NCBI GenBank assembly: GCA_964580465.1
Contig: CAZOKJ010000001.1
Location: forward strand, 62,001-126,000
Direction: 5' to 3'
Source of the DNA: Taishania sp964580465
Lineage (GTDB): Bacteria > Bacteroidota > Bacteroidia > Flavobacteriales_D > Crocinitomicaceae
Length of the DNA: 64,000 bases
Shown here: in pieces, positions 36,390 through 44,891 of the stretch
Layout: each line of letters starts with the position of its first letter
Numbering within the stretch: position 1 is the stretch's first letter
Translations under genes and position numbers: made by a program
Notes under the pieces: model-generated
The model's database searches: none
Seen by the model: the letters and a program-made list of their open reading frames with translations, nothing else
What the model was told of the DNA's origin: nothing

Positions 36390-38393
36390 TTAATATTTCA
36401 TTAATTGTTGAATTGCTTCATCCATTCTGTTTTTCGGTAAAAACTGTTGTTCTAACGGAACAGCAAAAGGTACTGGAGTATCTAATGATGCTACTCGTTT
36501 AACAGGAGCATCTAAGAACTCAAAACAATTTTCTGAAATAAGAGCTGCGATTTCTCCACCAATTCCTCCTGTCATGCAATCTTCATGTAACACGATGACC
36601 TTTCCTGTTTTCTTTACTGTTGCATAAACTGTTTCAGTATCTAATGGCAACAATGTTCTTAAATCTACTACCTCAACGGATAACTCAGGATGTTGTTCTA
36701 AGTAATCTAATGCCCAATGTACGCCTAAACCATAAGTAATGATTGTTAAATCATTTCCTTCTTTAACAATTCGTGCTTTTCCTATTTCGGTTGTGTAGTA
36801 TTCAGTTGGAACTTCAGATTTCAAACTTCTGTATAGGTATTTGTGTTCAAAGAACATTACAGGATTTGGATCTTCAATTGCAGCATTTAATAATCCTTTT
36901 GCATCTTCTGGAGTGGAAGGATAAACTACTTTTAATCCAGGAGTGTGGAAAAACCAAGCTTCATTGGATTGAGAGTGGAAGGGTCCAGCAGCTGTGTTAG
37001 CCCCAGTTGGCATTCGCACAACAACATCGGCATTTTCGCCCCATCTCCAGTGTAATTTTGCTAAATTATTAACGATTTGATTAAATCCACAAGAAACAAA
37101 ATCAGCAAATTGCATTTCTACAATGGCTTTCATTCCTGCTATGGATAATCCTAAACCAGCACCTACGATAGCAGATTCACAAATTGGAGTGTTGCGAACG
37201 CGTTCTTTCCCAAATTGATCAACGAAGCCTTCTGTAACTTTGAATGCACCACCATATTCAGCAATGTCTTGCCCCATAATGATGAGTTCAGGGTGTTTTT
37301 CCATTGATTGTTTTAAGGCATCTTGAACAGCATCGATGAAACGCATTTCTTTTGTCTCTCCTTTAGGTTCTATAATCACTTGGTTAAAAGGAGCGTAAAC
37401 ATCATTGATTTCAGTCTCTATAGATGCTGTAACTAAAGGTTCATTTTGTGCGATATCAAAATTTTGCTGAATTTCCTCTTTGATTTCAGCTTTAATTTGT
37501 TCTTCTAATTCATCAGTTAATACACCTTCTTCTTTTAAGAATAATGTATAGTTATCAACAGGGTCTTGCAATTTCCATTTGTCTTGTAAGCCTTCAGGAT
37601 AATATTTTGTTCCAGAAGCCTCTTCGTGACCACGCATTCTAAAAGTCATCAATTCTAACAAAACAGGCTTAGGATCTTTGATCATTTTTTCGCGTATTGC
37701 CCTAACTGTTCTAATAACTTCTAATACGTTATTTCCGTTTACTTGAATAGCTTCCATTCCATAACCAATTCCTTTGTCGATGAATTGTTCACAGTTGAAT
37801 TGCTCTCTTGAAGGTGTTGAAAGTCCCCATTGGTTGTTTTCAATAGCAAATATAACAGGTAAATCCCACACTGAAGCAACGTTAACAGCTTCGTGGAAGT
37901 CACCCTCAGATGCGCCACCATCACCAGTAAAAACTAATGTAGCCTTTTTTTCGTTTTTAACTTTTGCTGCAAGTGCGATACCATCAGCGATTCCTAATTG
38001 GGGCCCCAAGTGAGAAATCATACCGACAAGTCTATGTTCTTTTGAACCAAAGTGAAAAGAACGATCTCTACCTTTAGTAAAGCCGTTTAATTTTCCTTGA
38101 AATTGGGAAAACAATCTATTAAGTGGAATATCTCTAGTAGTAAATACTCCTAAATTTCTATGCATTGGTAAAATGTACTCCTCTTTGTCCATTGCGTATG
38201 CGCAACCAACAGAGATTCCCTCTTGTCCCCAACCAGAAAACCATTTGGTGATTTTTCCTTGACGAAGTAAAATCAACATTTTTTCTTCAATAAGACGAGG
38301 GCGTACTAGTTTTTTGTAAATGGTAAGTAATTCATCTTTATCGAAACCTGTAGCGTCGAAATCAATGTGTCTTTTTTCTAAACCTGCTTCCAT
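36390..38393 (-). CDS. 2-oxoacid dehydrogenase E1, fused alpha and beta subunits
   Basis: Thiamine-diphosphate-dependent decarboxylase of a 2-oxoacid dehydrogenase complex, most likely branched-chain. The alpha half (about 1-330) carries the ThDP motif GDGGASEGDFHEAVN with the closing ENNQWGLS. The beta half (about 345-667) begins MRFIDAVQDALKQSMEKHPE and contains QDIAEYGGAFKVTEGF, GPFHSQSNEAWF and PGLKVVYPSTPEDAKG. The single 667-residue polypeptide is a natural fusion seen in Bacteroidota. E2 and E3 genes are not in the window, so substrate specificity (branched-chain or pyruvate-like) is inferred from the beta-half motifs. Confidence 0.9.
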   Translation of the reverse strand: MEAGLEKRHIDFDATGFDKDELLTIYKKLVRPRLIEEKMLILLRQGKITKWFSGWGQEGISVGCAYAMDKEEYILPMHRNLGVFTTRDIPLNRLFSQFQGKLNGFTKGRDRSFHFGSKEHRLVGMISHLGPQLGIADGIALAAKVKNEKKATLVFTGDGGASEGDFHEAVNVASVWDLPVIFAIENNQWGLSTPSREQFNCEQFIDKGIGYGMEAIQVNGNNVLEVIRTVRAIREKMIKDPKPVLLELMTFRMRGHEEASGTKYYPEGLQDKWKLQDPVDNYTLFLKEEGVLTDELEEQIKAEIKEEIQQNFDIAQNEPLVTASIETEINDVYAPFNQVIIEPKGETKEMRFIDAVQDALKQSMEKHPELIIMGQDIAEYGGAFKVTEGFVDQFGKERVRNTPICESAIVGAGLGLSIAGMKAIVEMQFADFVSCGFNQIVNNLAKLHWRWGENADVVVRMPTGANTAAGPFHSQSNEAWFFHTPGLKVVYPSTPEDAKGLLNAAIEDPNPVMFFEHKYLYRSLKSEVPTEYYTTEIGKARIVKEGNDLTIITYGLGVHWALDYLEQHPELSVEVVDLRTLLPLDTETVYATVKKTGKVIVLHEDCMTGGIGGEIAALISENCFEFLDAPVKRVASLDTPVPFAVPLEQQFLPKNRMDEAIQQLMKY

Positions 38394-38421
38394 ATTATGA
38401 GCAAAATAAAAATTTATAGTG

Positions 38422-38429
38422 CAAAATTA
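38422..38429 (-). promoter_or_regulatory. -7 promoter element for the E1 gene
   Basis: Minus-strand TAATTTTG, 28 bp upstream of the ATG at 38393. An inverted repeat lies just upstream of it (38441-38473). Confidence 0.5.
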
Positions 38430-38440
38430 CACTTTATTCG

Positions 38441-38473
38441 ATTAGAATGTTGATTTTTTGTAACTATTCTAAT
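38441..38473. repeat. Inverted repeat upstream of the E1 promoter
   Basis: ATTAGAAT (38441-38448), 17 bp, ATTCTAAT (38466-38473). It spans where the -33 element of the E1 promoter would fall, so it could be an operator. AT-rich arms make chance occurrence plausible. Confidence 0.4.
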
Positions 38474-38482
38474 AAAAACACG

Positions 38483-38511
38483 TTGTAAAGCAGAACTTTT
38501 GTAAAGCAGAA
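38483..38511. repeat. Direct repeat of 13 bp in the divergent intergenic region
   Basis: TTGTAAAGCAGAA occurs at 38483-38495 and 38499-38511, 16 bp apart. It lies between the E1 and small secreted-protein genes; role unknown. The rest of this 274-bp region holds only the promoter elements noted. Confidence 0.55.
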
Positions 38512-38570
38512 GTGGTTGATAGTAGTAAGAATTCAAAAATGTATCTTTTTTTTATTCTTTGAAAATCAAT

Positions 38571-38578
38571 TACTTTTG
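38571..38578 (+). promoter_or_regulatory. -7 promoter element for the small secreted protein and surface protein
   Basis: TACTTTTG, about 90 bp upstream of the ATG at 38668, which implies a leader of about 80 nt. The leader shows no strong hairpin. Confidence 0.45.
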
Positions 38579-38667
38579 TCAAATGTTATTTTTTTTAAGT
38601 TTTACAAGCAACCATAGATAAAAAATAACGTCTATAGAGTGCAAGATATTTTAAAAATAGATAAACA

Positions 38668-39039
38668 ATGAAAACACTTTCGGTCATAGCATTTAGTTTT
38701 GTGGCTTATATGGCTTCAGCACAAGACTATAGTCAAATGCCTACAGCTGTACAGCAAAAAATGGACAATAACAAGATTATTGGTGTCCCAACTTATTCGG
38801 GTGTTTTTTCAACTTATGTAATTGAATTAAGTGGTCTTCAAGAAACGGAAAAACAAAAATTGACTCATTCACTTTCAAAAGACATCCATATTCAATCGTA
38901 TGATTTGGCTCCTAATGGGAAAAAATTGATTGTTAAAGCAGAAGGAGAATATTCAATTAAAAATGTAAAAACACACGTAGCAAAAACAACAGCTACGATT
39001 GAAAAATATTCATCAATTTATTCAACGACATTAAAGTAA
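38668..39039 (+). CDS. Small secreted protein of unknown function
   Basis: A 123-residue protein with a signal peptide (MKTLSVIAFSFVAYMASAQ). The mature part is about 100 residues, basic and Ser/Thr-rich, with two alternating beta-rich segments (VFSTYVIELSGLQ and KKLIVKAEGEYSI); it contains no Cys. I do not recognise a family. It ends five bases before a large T9SS-type surface protein gene, so the pair is probably co-transcribed and the small protein may assist or accompany it. Confidence 0.65.
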   Translation: MKTLSVIAFSFVAYMASAQDYSQMPTAVQQKMDNNKIIGVPTYSGVFSTYVIELSGLQETEKQKLTHSLSKDIHIQSYDLAPNGKKLIVKAEGEYSIKNVKTHVAKTTATIEKYSSIYSTTLK

Positions 39040-39043
39040 TATA

Positions 39044-41977
39044 ATGAAACTTTTAAATAAAATAGCGTTAATTTTTTCCATGTCAGTAGGAGTTTCTGGG
39101 GTGTTTGCTCAAGCGGACAATCCATGTGATGCGCCTACTTTATTAGTTGGAAACGGAAGCACTTGTAAAATTACAAACGGAACCACTGTTGGTGCAACTT
39201 CCACAACATCAGTTGTAAATCCTGATTGTGGTAGTTACACTGGTTCTGATGTATGGTACAAAGTTGTTGTCCCTGCTTCAGGTATTTTATCTGTAGAATT
39301 AAAAGAAAATTCAGCAACTAATGCTATTGCTGACGCAGCAATGGCTTGGTATTCTGGCAATGCATGTGGTGGTTCTTTGACGCAAATCGCATGTGACGAT
39401 GATTCAGGTGAAGGTTTAATGCCAAAAATTACGGATACTCACCTAACTCCAGGTGAAACTATTTATGTTCGTATTTGGAAAAATGGTGAAGGACAAGGTG
39501 TATTCAGCCTTTGTGCTACGTCTCCGAATATTCCTAAAGATCCTTGTATTGGAGGACAAAACTTTAGCTGCGCGAACGCTCAGCCTTTCTGTACAAATGA
39601 CCCTACTGTTTCTTATTGTAACAGTTCTGGAGGACAAAACCCAAACATGGGGACTTATGGTTGTTTATATAGCACCCCTAATGCAATGTGGTTGTACATG
39701 CAGGTGGCTACATCTGGACCAATTAGCGTAACAATCCATCAAACTAATAATAACGGAAATGGTATTGATGTGGACTATGCTGTTTATGGACCATTTACTG
39801 ATTTGGCCTCTGGTTGTCCAGTAATCAATGGTTCTACACCAACAGTATCATGTTCTTACTCTGCTTCAGCTACTGAAACAGCGACTATACCAAATGCGCA
39901 GGCTGGACAGTTTTACGTAATGTTGGTAACAAATTATAATGGTCAACAAGGAAGTATTCAATTTACAAACAATCCAACTGCAGGAAGTGGTACAACAAAC
40001 TGTAATATATTTTGTACAGTGACTTCGTCTTCTACAGGGGATATTTGTAACAGTGCAGTTGGTACGGTTACAGCAAACCCAACAAATGGAGAAGCGCCTT
40101 TTTCATTCTTATGGAGCAATGGTGCAACAACTCAAACGGTTAACGGTTTAACAGCTGGAACATATACTGTAACAATGACAGATAATGCTGGTTGTCAAAT
40201 CACTTCCACAACTACAGTAACAAATTCGAGTCCAACTTTCTCAGCAACATCAACTCCTGCAACGTGTATTACAGCTACCAATGGTACGGCAAAAGCGAAT
40301 TTTTCAGGTGCTTCTGTAGGTTTGACAGCAACTTATTTATGGAATGACCCGGCTGGACAAACAACTCAAGTGGCTACAGGGTTGGCACCAGGGGCTTATA
40401 CATGTACAATTACTTTGTCTAATGGCTGTACTGGAACAGCAACGGTAAATGTTGGTTTTGGTACAATTAATGGTTCAGCAACTTCAACAATTGTTTCTTG
40501 TCCAGGAGGAACTGACGGTACTGCAACAGCTACATCAACAGCAGCAGGTCCTTTTACTTATTTGTGGAATGACCCACTTGGTCAAACAACACAAACTGCT
40601 ACAGGTTTAGCTGCAGGAACATATAATTGTGTAATTACAACAGCTTCTGGATGTACTAAAACAGTAACGACAACTATTACTGAAATACCAGGAATGGTTG
40701 CTAACTTTAATACGATAACAGACGTTTCTTGTCATTCAAAAAATAATGGTGTTTTAGAGGTGACAACTACTCAAGGTACTGCACCATATACTTATTCTTG
40801 GGATCATTCTTCTTCTACAACAAACGTGGCTAATGATTTGTTTGTAGGTGCTCATACTGTAACAATTACAGATGCCAAAGGATGTGTGATTACTAAAACA
40901 CAAGCTTTAACAGAGCCAGATCCATTGAAAGTTTCATTCATTACTCCAAATAGTCAAATATGTCCAGAAAATACATTGTTGTTAACAGCTGCTGGAATTG
41001 GAGGGTCAACGCCTTATACTTTTACATGGAAAGAAAATGGTCAAGTTATTGGCCAAGGAACATCTATTACGGTGGATCCTGAACATACCAATACAACTTA
41101 TTGCGTTGAATTAACTGAGGTATGTGGTTCACCAATGGCGGATTCTTGCATGGTAATCACTTTTCCAACACCAATACCTCCAATGTTAACACCTGATAAG
41201 TTTAAAGATTGTCGTCCAGGTGAGTTTACTTTGTCTAATACATCGCCTAATGTTGGAGAAGTGGCTACAACTTTTATAGATTTCGGTAACTATACAAATG
41301 CAACTGTTTTAAACGGTGATACAGTTTCTGTAATTTATGATAAAGTTGGTACTTACACGTTAACAGTGGTGAATACCTCTATTTATGGATGTGTTTATGA
41401 TACTGTTTTGGTTAATTTCTTAGAAGTAACGCCTGAACCTACAGCTAAATTTTATGTAGCAGGTAATCCATCAACTGTGTATGAAACAGCATTGCAAGTA
41501 CATGATTTATCATCACCTGATGTAAAGCAGTGGGAATGGGTTTCTCCTTATTCAATACCAACATATAGTTCAGATCAAAATCCTAAGTTGGTATTCCCAG
41601 AAGGGGTTGAAGGTGTTTATCCTGTAACATTGATTGTGACCTCAGGACAAGGATGTACTGATACATTAACGCTTAATGTTATTATTGAAGATGATATTTT
41701 GTTCTATGCACCAAATACATTCACACCAGATGGAGACGAGTTCAACCAATCGTGGAGGTTATTCGTAAAAGGTGGAGATTTCCAAGGTTTTAATTTGAAA
41801 ATTTATAATCGTTGGGGAGAAGTGATTTGGGAAACAAACGATCCAAACATTGCTTGGGATGGTACTTACAATGGAAAAACTGTTCAACAAGGTACTTATG
41901 CATGGAGAGCGACGTTGAAAAATAAAAATAACGACGGAAAAAATGAGTACAGTGGTTATATCAATTTGATACGATAA
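39044..41977 (+). CDS. T9SS-secreted surface protein with SprB-like repeats and CHU_C domain
   Basis: A 977-residue cell-surface protein. Order: signal peptide (about 1-23); a PPC-like beta domain (about 25-160); a Cys-rich segment (about 165-320). Next come four SprB-like repeats of about 65 residues (333-392, 400-470, 478-545, 555-624), each with a core like YLWNDPAGQTTQVATGLAPG, then Ig/PKD-like domains (about 630-880). The C-terminal CHU_C module (about 890-977) has FTPDGDEFNQSWRLFVKGG, YNRWGEVIWE and GTYAWRATLKN. CHU_C domains direct secretion by the type IX system. SprB-like repeats suggest an adhesin; the ligand is unknown. A strong terminator follows. Confidence 0.88.
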   Translation: MKLLNKIALIFSMSVGVSGVFAQADNPCDAPTLLVGNGSTCKITNGTTVGATSTTSVVNPDCGSYTGSDVWYKVVVPASGILSVELKENSATNAIADAAMAWYSGNACGGSLTQIACDDDSGEGLMPKITDTHLTPGETIYVRIWKNGEGQGVFSLCATSPNIPKDPCIGGQNFSCANAQPFCTNDPTVSYCNSSGGQNPNMGTYGCLYSTPNAMWLYMQVATSGPISVTIHQTNNNGNGIDVDYAVYGPFTDLASGCPVINGSTPTVSCSYSASATETATIPNAQAGQFYVMLVTNYNGQQGSIQFTNNPTAGSGTTNCNIFCTVTSSSTGDICNSAVGTVTANPTNGEAPFSFLWSNGATTQTVNGLTAGTYTVTMTDNAGCQITSTTTVTNSSPTFSATSTPATCITATNGTAKANFSGASVGLTATYLWNDPAGQTTQVATGLAPGAYTCTITLSNGCTGTATVNVGFGTINGSATSTIVSCPGGTDGTATATSTAAGPFTYLWNDPLGQTTQTATGLAAGTYNCVITTASGCTKTVTTTITEIPGMVANFNTITDVSCHSKNNGVLEVTTTQGTAPYTYSWDHSSSTTNVANDLFVGAHTVTITDAKGCVITKTQALTEPDPLKVSFITPNSQICPENTLLLTAAGIGGSTPYTFTWKENGQVIGQGTSITVDPEHTNTTYCVELTEVCGSPMADSCMVITFPTPIPPMLTPDKFKDCRPGEFTLSNTSPNVGEVATTFIDFGNYTNATVLNGDTVSVIYDKVGTYTLTVVNTSIYGCVYDTVLVNFLEVTPEPTAKFYVAGNPSTVYETALQVHDLSSPDVKQWEWVSPYSIPTYSSDQNPKLVFPEGVEGVYPVTLIVTSGQGCTDTLTLNVIIEDDILFYAPNTFTPDGDEFNQSWRLFVKGGDFQGFNLKIYNRWGEVIWETNDPNIAWDGTYNGKTVQQGTYAWRATLKNKNNDGKNEYSGYINLIR

Positions 41978-41986
41978 GAATAACGT

Positions 41987-42019
41987 AAAGAGGTTGAATT
42001 TTCAACCTCTTTTTTTTTG
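41987..42019 (+). terminator. Intrinsic terminator of the surface-protein operon
   Basis: Near-perfect palindrome AAAGAGGTTGAA (41987-41998) and TTCAACCTCTTT (42001-42012) followed by a T-run. Confidence 0.88.
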
Positions 42020-42043
42020 GTATTAAAATTGTAAGTACTTTTG
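42016..42043 (+). promoter_or_regulatory. Promoter of the DUF4197 gene
   Basis: TTTG at 42016-42019, 16 bp, TACTTTTG at 42036-42043, 20 bp upstream of the ATG. The -33 element lies in the T-run of the preceding terminator. Confidence 0.5.
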
Positions 42044-42062
42044 TAACATTAAACATTTAATC

Positions 42063-42803
42063 ATGAAAAAAACAATTATTACTTCGGTATTAGGGTTAAG
42101 TCTTTTATTTTCTTCTTGTGGTGTGTTGCAAGGAGCAGTTGGTTCAATGCCATCAACGAGTGGATCAGGCATTTCAGCATTGTCTAACGATGAGGTTATT
42201 AGAGGATTAAAAGAAGCGCTTACAGTTGGTATAACTAACTCGGTTAATATTACTTCATTAACAGATGGTTTTTTAAAGAATAATGAAATCCGTTTGCCTT
42301 TCCCGCAAGATGCTATTAATGCAAAAAAGAAAGCGTTAGAATGGGGATTGGATTCTCAAGTGGAGAAGTTTGAAACAACGTTAAACAGAGCAGCAGAAGA
42401 AGCTGTGAAAGAAGCATTACCTATTTTTAAGAATGCTATTGTAGGAATGAGTTTACAAGATGGTTTTGGAGTGTTGAACGGAGGGCAAGGAGCAGCAACT
42501 CGCTTTTTGAAAAATAACACTACCAATCAACTAATTGAGGCGTTTGCTCCTAAGGTGGCTGTTGCAATTGAGAAAGTGAAGTTGACAGAAGCTTGGAATC
42601 CTATTGTGACTAAATACAATGCCGCTGCACCACTACTAGGGTATAATAAAGTGAATCCTGATTTGAATCAATATGTGACTCAATTAGCAATTGACGGATT
42701 GTTCAAAATGGTTGAAAAAGAGGAAAATAAAATCAGAGAGAACGTTGGAGCGCGTGTTACAGATTTATTGCAACGAGTATTTGGTTCGCTAGATAAGAAG
42801 TAA
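42063..42803 (+). CDS. DUF4197 lipoprotein
   Basis: A 246-residue predicted lipoprotein: signal peptide with lipobox LLFSSC. The mature part is helical, with NDEVIRGLKEALTVGI, SVNITSLTDGFLKNNEIRLPF and the GGQGAATRFLKNNT motif typical of DUF4197. Function unknown; homologues occur in Bacteroidota and Proteobacteria. It has its own promoter. The following aldolase gene starts 90 bp away with a separate promoter. Confidence 0.85.
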   Translation: MKKTIITSVLGLSLLFSSCGVLQGAVGSMPSTSGSGISALSNDEVIRGLKEALTVGITNSVNITSLTDGFLKNNEIRLPFPQDAINAKKKALEWGLDSQVEKFETTLNRAAEEAVKEALPIFKNAIVGMSLQDGFGVLNGGQGAATRFLKNNTTNQLIEAFAPKVAVAIEKVKLTEAWNPIVTKYNAAAPLLGYNKVNPDLNQYVTQLAIDGLFKMVEKEENKIRENVGARVTDLLQRVFGSLDKK

Positions 42804-42835
42804 TATTTTAGATTTCGAATCTCTTTTTGAATTTT

Positions 42836-42855
42836 AATTGATTAAAAAATCAATT
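42836..42855. repeat. Inverted repeat overlapping the fbaA promoter
   Basis: AATTGATT (42836-42843), AAAA, AATCAATT (42848-42855). It covers the -33 TTG (42838-42840) and ends 7 bp before the -7 element, so it may be an operator. The T-rich sequence after it also permits a weak terminator. Confidence 0.5.
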
Positions 42856-42870
42856 CTTTTCTTATATTTG
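42838..42870 (+). promoter_or_regulatory. Promoter of fbaA-accD
   Basis: -33 TTG at 42838-42840, 22 bp, -7 TATATTTG at 42863-42870, 23 bp upstream of the aldolase ATG. Confidence 0.6.
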
Positions 42871-42893
42871 CAACACATATTTTTATTTAAACT

Positions 42894-43961
42894 ATGAGCT
42901 TTAAAATCAAACCAGGAGTCGCTACAGGCGATGATGTTCAAAGAATTTTTGACTATGCAAAACAAAAAGGATTTGCCTTGCCTGCGGTAAATGTCACTAG
43001 TTCAAGCACTGTTAATGCAGTAATGGAAACGGCTGCTAAATTAAATGCACCTGTTATTATTCAGTTTTCTAATGGTGGGGGACAATATTTTGCAGGAAAA
43101 GGATTGAAAAATGACAATGAAAGAGCAGCTATTGCAGGTTCAATTGCTGGTGCAAAACATATTCATGAATTAGCAGAATTGTACGGAGCAACTGTTATTT
43201 TACACACGGATCATTGTGCGAAAAACTTGTTGCCTTGGATTGATGGGTTGATGGATGCAAATGAGAAATTTTTTGCTGAAACAGGTAAATCATTGTATTC
43301 TTCACATATGATTGATCTTTCGGAAGAGCCGTTAGAAGAAAACATTGAAATTTGCAAACAATACCTTGCTCGAATGAGTAAAATTGGTATGACTCTGGAG
43401 ATTGAGTTAGGAATCACCGGAGGAGAAGAAGATGGTGTTGATAACACAGATGTCGATAGTTCTCGTTTGTACACTCAACCAGAAGAAGTAGCGTATGCTT
43501 ACGAAGAATTGATGAAAGTAAGTGATAAATTTACTATTGCAGCTGCTTTTGGAAACGTTCACGGAGTGTATAAACCAGGAAACGTAGTTTTGACACCTAA
43601 AATCTTGAAAAATTCTCAAGAATACGTACAACAAAAATTCAATACAGGTAACAATCCTGTGAATTTTGTATTCCATGGTGGTTCAGGTTCTACTTTAGAA
43701 GAAATTAGAGAAGCAATCTCTTACGGAGTAATTAAAATGAATATTGACACAGATCTTCAATTTGCCTTTACAGAAGGAGTGAGAGATTATGTTGTTAACA
43801 AAATTGATTATTTAAAAACTCAGATTGGTAACCCTGAAGGAGAGGAGCAACCAAATAAAAAATACTATGATCCAAGAAAATGGATGAGAGAAGGTGAATT
43901 GACGTTCATTAAACGTTTGGAACAGTCTTTCCAAGATTTGAAAAATGTTAACACGCTGTAA
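42894..43961 (+). CDS. fbaA: Class II fructose-bisphosphate aldolase
   Basis: Zinc-dependent aldolase of glycolysis and gluconeogenesis (fructose-1,6-bisphosphate to two triose phosphates). Class IIA features: VILHTDHCAKNLLPWIDG with the metal ligands, LEIELGITGGEEDGVDN, FGNVHGVYKPGNV and FVFHGGSGS, with the NIDTD motif near the C-terminus. Length 355 fits the E. coli FbaA type. It is followed at 34 bp by accD without an obvious promoter, so the two are likely co-transcribed. Confidence 0.95.
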   Translation: MSFKIKPGVATGDDVQRIFDYAKQKGFALPAVNVTSSSTVNAVMETAAKLNAPVIIQFSNGGGQYFAGKGLKNDNERAAIAGSIAGAKHIHELAELYGATVILHTDHCAKNLLPWIDGLMDANEKFFAETGKSLYSSHMIDLSEEPLEENIEICKQYLARMSKIGMTLEIELGITGGEEDGVDNTDVDSSRLYTQPEEVAYAYEELMKVSDKFTIAAAFGNVHGVYKPGNVVLTPKILKNSQEYVQQKFNTGNNPVNFVFHGGSGSTLEEIREAISYGVIKMNIDTDLQFAFTEGVRDYVVNKIDYLKTQIGNPEGEEQPNKKYYDPRKWMREGELTFIKRLEQSFQDLKNVNTL

Positions 43962-43995
43962 TCTCTAAAAATAGATTAATAGAAAATAGAAAAAT

Positions 43996-44844
43996 ATGAG
44001 CAACTGGTTCAAAAGAGTTAAAGAAGGTATTACAACTTCAACGAAAGAGAAGAAAGAAACTCCAGAAGGATTGTGGCATAAATGCGATAAATGTAAAACA
44101 GTTTATACATTGCCCGAAATTGAAAAATTACACTGGGTGTGTGAAAGATGTTCTCACCATGGACGAATTGGTTCTGAAGAATATTTTCAAATTCTTTTTG
44201 ACGATGGTAAATATACAGAGTTTGATGCTAAATTAACTTCTGGTGACCCATTGAATTTTGAGGATACCAAAAAATACAAAGATCGCGTTAAAGCTACTAT
44301 TAAACAGACAGGTTTAAATGATGCTATTCGCACTGCTGCAGGTAAATTGGATGGTCATGATTTAGTGGTTGCTTGTATGGACTTTAATTTCATTGGTGGT
44401 TCATTAGGTTCTGTCATGGGAGAAAAAATAGCACGTGCTATCGATCACGCTATTGAATTAAAAGCTCCATTTATGATTATTTCTAAATCAGGAGGGGCTC
44501 GTATGATGGAAGCTGGATATTCATTGATGCAAATGGCAAAGGTTTCAGGTAAATTAGGGCTATTGTCAGAAGCTAAATTGCCATATATTTCATTAATGAC
44601 ACACCCAACTACAGGTGGAGTAACTGCCTCATTTGCTATGTTAGGAGATTTAAACATTGCTGAGCCTGAGGCTTTGATTGGTTTCGCTGGACCTCGCGTA
44701 GTGAAAGAAACAATTGGTCACGAATTGCCAGATGGATTCCAAACAGCTGAGTTCGTTCTTGAACATGGTTTCTTAGATTACATAGTGCATAGAGGAGAAC
44801 TCAAACAAAAATTAGGACTTTCATTAAAGCATTTTAGAGAATAA
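43996..44844 (+). CDS. accD: Acetyl-CoA carboxylase carboxyltransferase, beta subunit
   Basis: Forms malonyl-CoA together with AccA, the first step of fatty-acid synthesis. An N-terminal zinc ribbon (C30, C33, C49, C52: HKCDKCK and WVCERC) is followed by the crotonase-like carboxyltransferase domain, with MGEKIARAIDHAIELKAP, KSGGARMMEAGYSLMQMAK and HPTTGGVTASFAMLGD. Length 282 is typical. accA is not in the window. A terminator hairpin follows. Confidence 0.96.
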   Translation: MSNWFKRVKEGITTSTKEKKETPEGLWHKCDKCKTVYTLPEIEKLHWVCERCSHHGRIGSEEYFQILFDDGKYTEFDAKLTSGDPLNFEDTKKYKDRVKATIKQTGLNDAIRTAAGKLDGHDLVVACMDFNFIGGSLGSVMGEKIARAIDHAIELKAPFMIISKSGGARMMEAGYSLMQMAKVSGKLGLLSEAKLPYISLMTHPTTGGVTASFAMLGDLNIAEPEALIGFAGPRVVKETIGHELPDGFQTAEFVLEHGFLDYIVHRGELKQKLGLSLKHFRE

Positions 44845-44848
44845 TAAA

Positions 44849-44876
44849 CAAGGCCACCTTTTAGGTGGCTTTGTAG
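44849..44876 (+). terminator. Intrinsic terminator after accD
   Basis: GCCACC (44853-44858), TTTTA loop, GGTGGC (44864-44869), extended by A-T and G-U pairs, followed by a T-rich stretch. Confidence 0.75.
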
Positions 44877-44891
44877 TTTTATATTTACTTC

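Noticed and set aside
38394..38667. tRNA or small RNA gene in the divergent region
   Set aside because: No cloverleaf or strong hairpin seen; only AT-rich sequence with short repeats and promoter elements.
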